From the IMG/VR virus record IMGVR_UViG_3300009104_000119, positions 1 through 24,655 of that record: a stretch of DNA of 24,655 nt; one strand, 5' to 3'. Position numbers and translations under genes: made by a program. This DNA comes from a virus. Below, in pieces: positions 7,034-15,073 of the stretch; the first letter of the stretch is position 1, and each line of letters opens with the position of its first letter. The notes beneath the pieces were generated by a model, which saw only the letters and a list, made by a program, of their open reading frames with translations, made no database searches and was not told the origin of the DNA.

Positions 7034-7531
7034 TTACTTGACTCTTTCCCAATGAGAATATGTGAAATCAACTGTAAACTCCTCTAATGCATCTACTGTT
7101 TCGTAATTTAATTCGATAGCAGCAATGTTTTTAGGGAACATGTTGAAGAACTCATATCTCGCGAGAACAGCGTCGTCTTTACCTAATTGTTCGACAAACG
7201 CTCTTGAGAGTAGGTAATCATTACTTGCCATACCTACACCTGAATCAAGTTCTTGAATGTCTTGTTGCCAAGCTTCGAGACCACTTCTAGCACTGAATTC
7301 AGAATCATTGATTACGGTAATTGACCAATCTTCGAATGTCCTGTCTCCAGCTAATTTGAGAATATGTCCTCTAAAGTTTAATGCAATTTCACCTAGGGTC
7401 GCAGCTGGTATATTTGCAGCCTTACATAGGAACTCAATCCTATTGCCTGCTCTAGGAATGAAGACTCTGAAACGGTTAGGTCTTGGGCCACCACCAATCA
7501 GTTGTGCTTTAAATTCATCTATTGTTGCCAT
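7034..7531 (-). CDS. gp19: tail tube protein gp19
   Basis: 165 residues (T4: 163). It forms the stacked hexameric rings of the inner tail tube. RPNRFRVFIP, then FLCKAANIPAATLGEI and the signature LAGDRTFEDWSITVINDSEF, match T4 FTFQCKATALPAG and VAGDRTFDDWTVTVMNDE closely. The C-terminal LEEFTVDFTYSHWE matches T4 IQTFEVTLALDYWE. GGAGT 6 bases before the ATG supports the start. It follows the sheath gene by 10 bases, so both are likely on the transcript from the late box at 9554-9561. Confidence 0.97.
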   Translation of the reverse strand: MATIDEFKAQLIGGGPRPNRFRVFIPRAGNRIEFLCKAANIPAATLGEIALNFRGHILKLAGDRTFEDWSITVINDSEFSARSGLEAWQQDIQELDSGVGMASNDYLLSRAFVEQLGKDDAVLARYEFFNMFPKNIAAIELNYETVDALEEFTVDFTYSHWERVK

Positions 7532-7541
7532 TCTTTACTCC

Positions 7542-9515
7542 TTAAACTGCTCCGTAGATTTCTTCAAACTCAACCCCTGACCTTGCAGCCACGAAGTTAA
7601 GAGTGATAAAGTTAATACTTCTAGCAGGTTTAACAAAGATAGAACAAACAAATTCGTTTCTATCAATAACACTATCCGTGTTGTTTGTTTCGTCACATAA
7701 TACTGTGAAATCTACTAGGCCTCTTCTGTTCTTAACATCTCTTAAGAAAGGTTCTACAGCAGCTCTAAACTGTGCTCTTGTGAATGCATCATTGAATTCA
7801 AAGAGTTGTGATTTAGCAGCTGTTGCTATTGCCTTCTCTAAAACGATGAACAGCCTTCTAACATTTATTCTGTCAAATGCTGAAGGACTTGTTAATGCAG
7901 TCTTATCTCCGAAGAGAACTGTTCCTTGGCCGGGAAATGTGCATATAGGATTGATTCTTGCACTGTATAAATCATCTCTAGATGATTGTGATGGGTTAAA
8001 TGCAAGTTTAGTTATTCCTAGATACTGACCTCTAGAGAATCCCGCTGGTGAATACCAAGGGTCTCGTAATAGGTCTGCTCTGGCCATGATACCTGCTGTA
8101 TGTCCGTTGCCAGGCACCCAAACATATCTGTCATTGTATCTGTCATACTGGTATACCCAGCCTGAATCTAGAACTGCATAAGAACTTGAAGTTACACTTG
8201 AAAAATCAGTTGTAACATTTGAACTTTGAGTTGATTCAGAAGTGACATTAACGACTGATGCTTTTCTAGGTGAAGCAATTACCATACAGTCTTTTCGGTT
8301 TTCTGCAATCTGAATTAATTGATTGACGATAGTGTTGTGGTCTGCTACTATGTCTCCGTTAGAGGTTCTAGTTGAACCTGTTACTAAGAAACTAACATCT
8401 ACTGTTTCGGAATCTCCGAAATTATCTACATATCCAGCATATTTTACTGCTGGTGTAGGTAATGTTCCGTCAGCTCCGTTTGCCAATGATGAGGATATTG
8501 GTGCTGAAGGTCTGCCGAATGCAGTGCTTCCTGAAGCTGCGTGAGTGGTCACACTGTTATTTGCAGCGTGAGTTGATGTTGAGTGACCAGTCCACCAAAT
8601 CCATTTGGATTGATTATTGATTACAGTTTTGTAGTAGTTTGAAGCACCTTCTGAATTTTTTGCATCAGAAGCACAAGAAACAAATCCGTAAGATTCTAAA
8701 ATCTCGTTTTGTTTTCCTGAAATTACTCCGTCTTCGTCTACTACGACTACATGAATCTCGTCTGCACTACCTGATACTGCTGTTGCAGATGCAGATGTGC
8801 CGGGTGCTTTATCAAATTTGTTATAAAACTCCCAATATCTGTGAACTTGTGTTGCGTTAGCTACTGCGGTAACTAACCCAGTTCCAGCTGGTTGGTTAAG
8901 GGCTTCTACGGTTATTGTTCCTGTTGCTTTTGCTGTCACTCTATATTCTTGAGTGTCAGTCCCAAACCTAACTATATCTCTAATTTGGAAACCTGTTTCA
9001 GCAGTTACACTGATAACAGTTTGTCCTATAGCTTCTGCTTCGTCAGTAGTAGTCACATTGTCATTGTAATATGCATCACTTGATGCACAAACACTAACCT
9101 TTAATGAATTACCGATTGCGCCGGGATATTTTGCAGTCCATGCCCCAACCGTTCCAGCAGCACCACCGTCTTCATGAGACGATTGATACCCTGAAAGGTT
9201 TTTAATACTTGCATCGGTGTCTCCACCTATGTTTGCATTGTAAGCTGTTGAACTGGCAACACGAACAACTCTTAATGATGAACCATATCGTAAGAAAGCC
9301 TCTGCAGAATAGAAATCCTCTGCACCAGCGTCTGTGTCTGCTGGTGTAAAGAAGGTATCTACTAAACCTACGCTATCTGAAACTGATACTACTTCATCAA
9401 CAGGGCCCCATCTAAATGAACCCGCGAATCCTCCAGTTGTGGAAGATACTGCAGGCACAACATTTGTCAAGTCTACTTCTTTGACCTGAACGCCTGGTGA
9501 TACTTGAAATGCCAT
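7542..9515 (-). CDS. gp18: tail sheath protein gp18
   Basis: 657 residues (T4: 659). The contractile sheath subunit around the gp19 tube. The start (SPGVQVKEVDLTNVVPAVSS, then TTGGFAGSFRWGP) and C-terminal half (SRGQYLGITKLAFNPSQSSR, RINPICTFPGQGTVLFGDKT, RINVRRLFIVLEKAI, VEPFLRDVKNRRGL) are classic T4 sheath core sequence. The C-terminus ends VAARSGVEFEEIYGAV. The middle (about residues 80-400) is Ser/Thr/Ala-rich and more divergent, as expected for the surface domains. AGGAG 7 bases before the ATG, and a perfect late box 38 bases upstream. Confidence 0.98.
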   Translation of the reverse strand: MAFQVSPGVQVKEVDLTNVVPAVSSTTGGFAGSFRWGPVDEVVSVSDSVGLVDTFFTPADTDAGAEDFYSAEAFLRYGSSLRVVRVASSTAYNANIGGDTDASIKNLSGYQSSHEDGGAAGTVGAWTAKYPGAIGNSLKVSVCASSDAYYNDNVTTTDEAEAIGQTVISVTAETGFQIRDIVRFGTDTQEYRVTAKATGTITVEALNQPAGTGLVTAVANATQVHRYWEFYNKFDKAPGTSASATAVSGSADEIHVVVVDEDGVISGKQNEILESYGFVSCASDAKNSEGASNYYKTVINNQSKWIWWTGHSTSTHAANNSVTTHAASGSTAFGRPSAPISSSLANGADGTLPTPAVKYAGYVDNFGDSETVDVSFLVTGSTRTSNGDIVADHNTIVNQLIQIAENRKDCMVIASPRKASVVNVTSESTQSSNVTTDFSSVTSSSYAVLDSGWVYQYDRYNDRYVWVPGNGHTAGIMARADLLRDPWYSPAGFSRGQYLGITKLAFNPSQSSRDDLYSARINPICTFPGQGTVLFGDKTALTSPSAFDRINVRRLFIVLEKAIATAAKSQLFEFNDAFTRAQFRAAVEPFLRDVKNRRGLVDFTVLCDETNNTDSVIDRNEFVCSIFVKPARSINFITLNFVAARSGVEFEEIYGAV

Positions 9516-9553
9516 ACTTTTCTCCTGTTAATGTAAAAAGTTGTTTACTGTTT

Positions 9554-9561
9554 TATTTATA
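9554..9561 (-). promoter_or_regulatory. late promoter box TATAAATA, gene 18
   Basis: Perfect late consensus on the minus strand in the gap between gp17 and gp18, 38 bases before the gp18 ATG. It likely drives sheath and tube. Confidence 0.92.
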
Positions 9562-9581
9562 ACTTTCTTAACTCTAATGAA

Positions 9582-11186
9582 CTACCAATTTATTTCGTTT
9601 TCCATATCTTTGTTAAACCAACGGTCTCCTTCATCATCAACGAAGGTAGTCTCTTCGGGTCTTTCTTCTCCGAAAACACCAGCTGGTAAGACATCATCTT
9701 CTATCAACTTCTGTTGTTCGGCATACAATAAGTCTTTGACTTGTGTATCCGTAAGGTGATAAAAGTATTCAGTAGTAATAAACCAACTGAATAATACGAG
9801 ATTCATAACCATATCATCATGGTATCCTCTGTCAGCTTCAAAGGAATTTCCTTTTGTGACAAAGGTCATAAGTTCTGTTATAGTAGCACGGTCTACAACT
9901 GTTAGTCGGGTTTCTTCTAATAATTCTTTAAGAGTAGAACAACCGACTCGTTTAATTTTTCTGTTTACTGTGACCCCAATATCTTCTGCTTTTAATAAAC
10001 CTTGAGTAAAAACATTGGGATATTCTATATCATAGTGCAACTGATTTGCTACCATTGCACCTTCTGCGTTGTTTTCTATAATAACTAACGCCTCATTATA
10101 TGTCCTTACATACTTATTTATAATATCAGGAAACAGCATGGGACTTATCATACTATCCCTGTATGTTGCAACCTGTTCAAAAGGTTTCGTAGATACATCA
10201 ATTACGGTAAAGGTGGAGTGATCCATACCTCTTCCTTTTGCAACATCTACTGTGCAGATGTATTCATGACCTTCCTTTGGTCTTTTATATATGTTGACCC
10301 CGTCTCTATGCCATTCAGGTTCCCATGCTTTCATACCTAACAAGGTATCTGCATTAATAAGTGTATTTCCTGTTCCTAAGAAACTATTACCATACTCTTG
10401 TTCGAACTGAGCCTCCGAGGTATTTGCAATGGTCATTGCTTTCCATTCTTCATCTCGGTCTGGCACATCAAACCAGTTTATAATAAAATGTCTATATTCT
10501 GATTGTTCATGTACTGCAGATTCATATATTTTATGAAACATATTACCCACACCATTTGCAGTTGAGGTTATAATCACCTTTGAATCTTTACCTGATGTGA
10601 TAACGGGATATGTTGCAGTATAGAATGTATCTGCATCTTCTACGAAAGCGAACTCATCTAGATACAACATATTGATTGACATACCACGAATTGAACTTGA
10701 ACTCGTTGCAGCTGCAACTACTTTAGAATCATTTGAAAATTCTATTGAACCCTTGTTAAGAATCTTAACGCCGGGCTGTAAGAAAAATGGAACAGACTCT
10801 AACATGGTCACGATTCTCGCAATCATTTCCCTCGCAATAGCACCTTTGTTTGCAAGAACAGCAACAGTTACTTCGGGGTGAAATAAGAGATACCACAATA
10901 AGAATGCACAAGAAGTGATTGATTTGCCTGATTGTCTTGCAGCCAATACTACACTAAATCGATTATCATTATAATGGTCTATTAAGTCTTCTTGATATCC
11001 ACGAAGTGCAAAAGGAACCATACCTTCGTCTAGGGATATAATCTGTGTATATGATTCAATGAAATGTTTAGGGTCTTTAGAACACTTCATATATTCTTCC
11101 AACTGTTCTTTGGTATACTGCTCTTCAACACCAGCTCGTTTAATGAGTGTGTTTCCGAGGTATCCTTCGTTAGTTGGTTTAACCAT
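9582..11186 (-). CDS. gp17: terminase large subunit gp17
   Basis: 534 residues (T4: 610). ATP-driven DNA packaging motor and headful nuclease docking on the portal. Walker A is AARQSGKS (about 82-89); Walker B is NMLYLDEFAF (Asp177, Glu178); the coupling motif is ITSTANG (206-212). The RNase H-like nuclease acidic residues fit Asp314 (CTVDVAKG), Glu371 (VIIENNAEG) and Asp457/458 (GYHDDMVM). All catalytic residues look intact. Its start overlaps the methyltransferase-like gene by 8 bases. A TATAAATA match at 10115-10122 lies inside the coding region (Ile-Asn-Lys codons); in T4, gene 17 makes internal products, but here I would not claim that. Confidence 0.98.
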   Translation of the reverse strand: MVKPTNEGYLGNTLIKRAGVEEQYTKEQLEEYMKCSKDPKHFIESYTQIISLDEGMVPFALRGYQEDLIDHYNDNRFSVVLAARQSGKSITSCAFLLWYLLFHPEVTVAVLANKGAIAREMIARIVTMLESVPFFLQPGVKILNKGSIEFSNDSKVVAAATSSSSIRGMSINMLYLDEFAFVEDADTFYTATYPVITSGKDSKVIITSTANGVGNMFHKIYESAVHEQSEYRHFIINWFDVPDRDEEWKAMTIANTSEAQFEQEYGNSFLGTGNTLINADTLLGMKAWEPEWHRDGVNIYKRPKEGHEYICTVDVAKGRGMDHSTFTVIDVSTKPFEQVATYRDSMISPMLFPDIINKYVRTYNEALVIIENNAEGAMVANQLHYDIEYPNVFTQGLLKAEDIGVTVNRKIKRVGCSTLKELLEETRLTVVDRATITELMTFVTKGNSFEADRGYHDDMVMNLVLFSWFITTEYFYHLTDTQVKDLLYAEQQKLIEDDVLPAGVFGEERPEETTFVDDEGDRWFNKDMENEINW

Positions 11187-11631
11187 TTATTCGTTCCATT
11201 TCTTTAAATGCTCTTTGGTGCTTTTGATAGAATTCGCTCATAAAATCGTTACCCTTTATCTGTAGTTTATCACCATACAAATATAAATTAGCTTTGGGCA
11301 ACTCTCCTTGGTTATAATCTCCCCACCTTATATCCCAATTAGGATATAAACCTCTAGTATATACTACTGGCCAGAATTCCTTTTCCACTCCTATAATCTT
11401 TTTTGCACCATATATGTCTGCAATGTGTCCTAATAAACCAATCCCACTTCCTAAAATACATACAATTTTATCTTTAAAATCAAACTCTCTTTCAAGTTTT
11501 GAAATATTTACGGTCTTGTTCCAGTAGTTTGTATACTTTCTTGTCATAAATCCAAGAGACATTACCCACAATGGGTGGTCTTCTGTTACTGGTGGTATCT
11601 TAGTTTGGTAGTCTTTAGCTATCCTGAACAT
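11179..11631 (-). CDS. methyltransferase-like Rossmann protein between gp16 and gp17
   Basis: 150 residues. After an N-terminal region (PPVTEDHPLWVMSLGFMTRK), residues 55-85 form a strand-glycine loop-helix-strand unit: KIVCILGSGIGLLGHIAD, then KKIIGVEKE. This looks like motif I and the acidic ribose-binding end of strand 2 in class I SAM-dependent methyltransferases. GDYNQGELPKANLYLYGD could be the following loop and strand 4. At 150 residues it lacks the C-terminal half of a usual class I enzyme (about 200-250), so it may be minimal, degenerate or non-enzymatic. It overlaps gp16 by 17 bases and gp17 by 8, so it is locked between the two terminase genes, which are adjacent in T4. Function is unknown. 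Confidence 0.6.
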   Translation of the reverse strand: MFRIAKDYQTKIPPVTEDHPLWVMSLGFMTRKYTNYWNKTVNISKLEREFDFKDKIVCILGSGIGLLGHIADIYGAKKIIGVEKEFWPVVYTRGLYPNWDIRWGDYNQGELPKANLYLYGDKLQIKGNDFMSEFYQKHQRAFKEMERING

Positions 11632-12028
11632 CTTTTTTAGACTCTTTCTTTAAGAACTTCTGCAACTCATGAGTTGACCCCACATATAAGTGATTGTGCT
11701 GTGTTCTTACAGAATCATTCTCCTTTTCTAAATCCTTTAATTTCTTTTGTATGTCTATTAACTTTTCAGCAGTTTCAGATACAGTTTTAATTAACTGGCC
11801 GGCAACCTCATATGCACGAGGGTGTTCCGTTTCTTTGGAGAGTTCTAGTATGCCGTCTATGGCGTCTTGGCCCCGTTCTACAAGGTCGTAGAGGTTCTCA
11901 CGGGCATACCTGTAGTCTGTTTCAATGTTCTTTTCTCTATCAGGAACCTTGACTAACTTGGTTTCTTGTTTGATATTAGAACTAATATCTAGAAGATCAT
12001 CTAATTTTTCGTCTATTTCTTTTGCCAT
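11615..12028 (-). CDS. gp16: terminase small subunit gp16
   Basis: 137 residues (T4: 164). gp16 regulates gp17 ATPase/nuclease activity and DNA recognition in packaging. The N-terminal LDDLLDIS corresponds to T4 INKLLDIS. The central coiled coil begins DYRYARENLYDLVERGQDAI and includes HPRAYEVAGQLIKTVSETAE and IQKKLKDLE. The C-terminal YVGSTHELQKFL corresponds to T4 FMGSPTELMDEI. The tail is shorter than in T4. It follows gp15 by 2 bases. The Shine-Dalgarno is weak (GGTGAT about 9 bases before the ATG), so coupling to gp15 translation is likely. Confidence 0.93.
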   Translation of the reverse strand: MAKEIDEKLDDLLDISSNIKQETKLVKVPDREKNIETDYRYARENLYDLVERGQDAIDGILELSKETEHPRAYEVAGQLIKTVSETAEKLIDIQKKLKDLEKENDSVRTQHNHLYVGSTHELQKFLKKESKKDVQDS

Positions 12029-12030
12029 AA

Positions 12031-13074
12031 TTAACTATCACCAGCCGTATCCTCAGCATATGTAGAGGTCGTGCCTTCATCATAAAAAGTCACCGTTTCA
12101 GCAACCACAAATGTATCGGTTGGGTCAACTGAACCAACAAACTTCAATGTAGTGCCTGCATCAATAGTAATTGCACTACTCAATACCATATTAGTTCCAT
12201 TTTCAGCTCTAGAAACAATGGTTGGGTTAGTTGCTAAGTTTGTTCCAAACACTTCATCACCTACACTTATCTTACTATTTATTGCCGTAGCAAAGGTCAC
12301 TGTCGTGGAATTGGATACTGCATTTGCAGTCTCACCAAAAGCTGGTTCATAATGTTTAACTTCTTTAACCAACCCTGAACCTTGAATTTCACTTGTAGTA
12401 AATCCAGTCTGAACTTGGTCATTAATATATGTTCTTTCAATAACATTTTTAATAACTTCTCCAGTATAAACTGGGCCGAAGAAGTATAACTTCATAGTAA
12501 ACTCTAGGGTATATTCTATAACCCTTCTTTCTTCGAATGCACCTTCATACATATCTTCCATTGTTACAGAATTTAATATGACTGGAACATCTCTCACTTC
12601 GTCCATGCTGTCTACCATTTTCATTGCAACGGTATACTCGGGTTGGAAATATGGAAGTATTTGTTCTACTACCTGAATTGCATCAATAACATTCTTTGCA
12701 AGAACAGAAAGGGAAAAAGATAAATTATAAGGTGCTGGTTGATATTGGAAACCTCTCTTTCCACCAGTTTCTAATAGTCTTTTTTCAGCTCTTATTAATT
12801 TGTTTTGTTGTCTTGTTGAGTCGTATTCTAATCCTGTAAGTTCAAATGCAATCCGAGGTAATGAGATAGAAGTCACACTTCCGTCTCTTGCTTTTGCATC
12901 GTCTTGTAGTCTTAATAAAAACTTTTGCTTTGGGCCATAGGATATCGGGACAATTTGCTGTGTTAATACAGTTCCGTCTGATTGTGTTTTCTTAATGTAG
13001 ATATTATTAAATAGAGTTCCAAAGATTGATATGGCTCTTTTAATAGTCTCGTTGTAAAAATATGTTCCGAACAT
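12031..13074 (-). CDS. gp15: proximal tail sheath stabiliser gp15 with C-terminal extension
   Basis: 347 residues (T4: 272). gp15 caps the tail at its head-proximal end and joins it to the neck. MFGTYFYNETIKRAISIFGT, then LFNNIYIKK, matches T4 MFGYFYNSSFRRYATLMGDL and LFSNIQIKR. VVEQILPYFQPEYTVAMK matches T4 IVEQILPYFQPHFNTTM. Residues from about 247 to 317 (STTVTFATAINSKISVGDEV, ending ITIDAGTTLKFVG) have no T4 counterpart I can see and read as a small beta-rich module, possibly surface-exposed. Start and upstream stop overlap as TAATG. Confidence 0.96.
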   Translation of the reverse strand: MFGTYFYNETIKRAISIFGTLFNNIYIKKTQSDGTVLTQQIVPISYGPKQKFLLRLQDDAKARDGSVTSISLPRIAFELTGLEYDSTRQQNKLIRAEKRLLETGGKRGFQYQPAPYNLSFSLSVLAKNVIDAIQVVEQILPYFQPEYTVAMKMVDSMDEVRDVPVILNSVTMEDMYEGAFEERRVIEYTLEFTMKLYFFGPVYTGEVIKNVIERTYINDQVQTGFTTSEIQGSGLVKEVKHYEPAFGETANAVSNSTTVTFATAINSKISVGDEVFGTNLATNPTIVSRAENGTNMVLSSAITIDAGTTLKFVGSVDPTDTFVVAETVTFYDEGTTSTYAEDTAGDS

Positions 13075-13934
13075 TATGGTTCACCAAATGGATTTACTTC
13101 ACTAAAGTCTAGATATGAACTATCCTTATCTTCAAATTCTTTATTCTGTGCAGAAGATAAATTGTGGAATGTTTGAGTATCTACTATCGCCCCAATCACT
13201 CTTGCAGTTGAAGAGCTCTTACCCGTGAGTGTATCTCCAACTTGTAGTGTCTTGGTGTTATCCTTAATTGTAAGTTTATTTGATTGTGGTTGCCACAAGA
13301 CTACCTCACCAACTGTATATGTGACTGAATCAATAACCGTAGTTAATTCCTCTCCATGTGTAAAGTTTCCAGCACCAGTATTCATAGTCATTTCGATTGT
13401 GTAAGCTTGGTCTGCTTCTACCAAGTCTGCAGAAGTTCCAGTATCGAAATCTTCTCCACTGTATTCGAACAATGAACATCTCAACTTGAATACAAACATT
13501 TTTCCTAACTGGAAGAATGGGTCTTGGTCTTCTACAAATCTAATTTCAAATAATGACCCTGTTAATGGGAAGTATATAAGGTCTCCTTCATTGGGTCTTA
13601 ATGCAACTGCAAGATTTGAGTCTAGGGAAATAAATCTTTCCCAAGTTCTTAATGATATTATGAATGTTGCTTCTTCTTGAATTTGAACACCGAATTTCGA
13701 GACTAGGTCTCCTTCTCCTTCGAACCCCTCCGTATTCTCCAAATACATATCAACACTGTATGAGTCTCCAAATCTAGCTTGGACATCTTCGGTAAATATA
13801 GTGTCTTCTTCTACTATCGTGCGAGGGAGATATAGAACATCATGACCATAGAATCGTAATGATTCAACGGTTAAGTCTTCATAGAGATGCTGTTCTGATT
13901 TTACAGCATGGTTAAAGTAAACATTCGTAGGCAT
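13074..13934 (-). CDS. gp14: neck protein gp14 with inserted beta module
   Basis: 286 residues (T4: 256). With gp13 it forms the neck under the portal. [18 protein letters not shown] matches T4 [38 protein letters not shown] matches T4 GYEGQNSFFSAFGMQVQDEV, and [20 protein letters not shown] matches T4 [20 protein letters not shown]. Residues about 180-252 ([20 protein letters not shown], then [15 protein letters not shown]) look like an inserted beta domain. The C-terminal NPFGEP echoes T4 NPFDNDF. GGGGT lies about 7 bases before the ATG. It sits 4 bases after gp13. Confidence 0.95.
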   Translation of the reverse strand: [286 protein letters not shown]

Positions 13935-13938
13935 TTAA

Positions 13939-14754
13939 TTACCCCATTAAGTCCATGACAGGAAGTTCGTAGTTAAGTCGCGACTCCTCTTCTAATCTTG
14001 TTATCTCCTCTTGTGCCTGTGATTTCATTTCTGTCGAATCCATAGTCACTCCGCCTGGCAATGCAACTCCTTGAAACTTCGAGAGATTCTCTGCCCATTG
14101 GTATTTGACTAATGCAGTTGAATATCTTTTCAACCACATATCATCATAGATATCTGTCATGTCTGTAGGGTCAATCTTTCTAAAGCATTCTATAATAAGA
14201 TACTCGCCTGCTACAAAACTGTCCATATCACCGTCAATGTATAGTCTATTCATATGTTGCTTATATCTAACAGGCATTTGACCTACTAAAATACTATCCA
14301 TCATACTAATGTGTTGTTGCACTTGTTCGTAATATAAAATATTGGTTGCAGTTAAGTCATATAAATCATTTAACCTCATTTGATATCTAAGGTCAAACAT
14401 GTTAAGATTGTGTTTATCGTTGAAAGGGAATATCTTATTTACACCCAAAACAAATTCGGGAAGAACAATATAGTTCTTTTGTTGTTTAACTACTTGATTA
14501 GCATAGTCATGAGTCCCAGCTACATTCTCTACGAATGACTCGTCTGTCTTCATGGTGGCGAGATTGTCTGCGGTAAGTTGGTGTTTTAGATAACATCTTA
14601 TTGAACCGTCATAATGATACTCTTGGAAGTATTGTAATGCTTCGTCCAGTCTATCATCAAACTGCTCATCGTCCACATTAATATCAAGGACGGGCGCACC
14701 CAATTTCCTTTTTACATATTCTTTTAGTGTTGCTTTACTGTTCGGTTTTGCCAT
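13939..14754 (-). CDS. gp13: neck protein gp13
   Basis: 271 residues (T4: 309). It completes and seals the filled head and joins head to tail with gp14. The N-terminal LKEYVKRKLGAPVLDINVDD, then QFDDRLDEALQYFQEYHYDG, is the T4-like gp13 signature. The C-terminus (MKSQAQEEITRLEEE) also fits. It is the first gene of the 13-14-15-16-17 block, with a perfect late box 27 bases upstream. The start lies near AAAGGG, 12 bases before the ATG, a rather long spacing. Confidence 0.94.
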   Translation of the reverse strand: MAKPNSKATLKEYVKRKLGAPVLDINVDDEQFDDRLDEALQYFQEYHYDGSIRCYLKHQLTADNLATMKTDESFVENVAGTHDYANQVVKQQKNYIVLPEFVLGVNKIFPFNDKHNLNMFDLRYQMRLNDLYDLTATNILYYEQVQQHISMMDSILVGQMPVRYKQHMNRLYIDGDMDSFVAGEYLIIECFRKIDPTDMTDIYDDMWLKRYSTALVKYQWAENLSKFQGVALPGGVTMDSTEMKSQAQEEITRLEEESRLNYELPVMDLMG

Positions 14755-14781
14755 AATAGTAGTATCCCTTTCGTATACTAC

Positions 14782-14789
14782 TATTTATA
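14782..14789 (-). promoter_or_regulatory. late promoter box TATAAATA, gene 13
   Basis: Perfect late consensus on the minus strand, 27 bases before the gp13 ATG. It likely drives the whole neck-terminase block. Confidence 0.9.
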
Positions 14790-14795
14790 CCTTTT

Positions 14796-15056
14796 CTACT
14801 CTTGGAAAAAAGTTTTATGCTGTAGACGGTCAAGTTTCTCGTCAATCTTCTGAATTGAAGATAAAACTCTCTCAAAATCAGCCTCAATTTGTTCTCTTGT
14901 TGCGTAGTCTCTTGCTATCTCTTCACGAGTTTTATTGACAAGAATGTCTAATCTTTTTTGTTCTGATAATACATTACGAATCAAAAACCCAAGAGGGAGA
15001 ATGATTATAGTCATTATAAGATTCCATAAGATGTATGGTGATATCGTGATTTCCAT
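14796..15056 (-). CDS. small membrane-anchored coiled-coil protein
   Basis: 86 residues from the ATG at 15056. An upstream in-frame GTG (15077) would give 93, but the promoter box lies between them, so the ATG fits better. One N-terminal hydrophobic helix (residues about 9-28, LWNLIMTIIILPLGFLIR) is followed by a charged coiled coil (residues 30-80: REEIARDYATREQIEADFER, IQKIDEKLDRLQ). This is a type II-like topology with a cytoplasmic or periplasmic helix. Small proteins of this plan occur in many marine T4-like phages without known function. A lysis-related or membrane-tethering role is possible but unsupported. CATAAATA lies exactly 5 bases before the ATG, and no Shine-Dalgarno is visible. 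Confidence 0.7.
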   Translation of the reverse strand: MEITISPYILWNLIMTIIILPLGFLIRNVLSEQKRLDILVNKTREEIARDYATREQIEADFERVLSSIQKIDEKLDRLQHKTFFQE

Positions 15057-15061
15057 ATGGT

Positions 15062-15069
15062 TATTTATG
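15062..15069 (-). promoter_or_regulatory. late promoter box CATAAATA, membrane coiled-coil gene
   Basis: The minus strand reads CATAAATA, ACCAT, ATG. It lies just past the stop of the upstream oxygenase gene and has the same 5-base spacing as at gp20 and the 45-residue gene. Confidence 0.7.
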
Positions 15070-15073
15070 GAAT

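Noticed and set aside
10115-10122. TATAAATA match inside gene 17
   Set aside because: It encodes Ile-Asn-Lys in a conserved protein and has no associated start with a ribosome site; chance is adequate.
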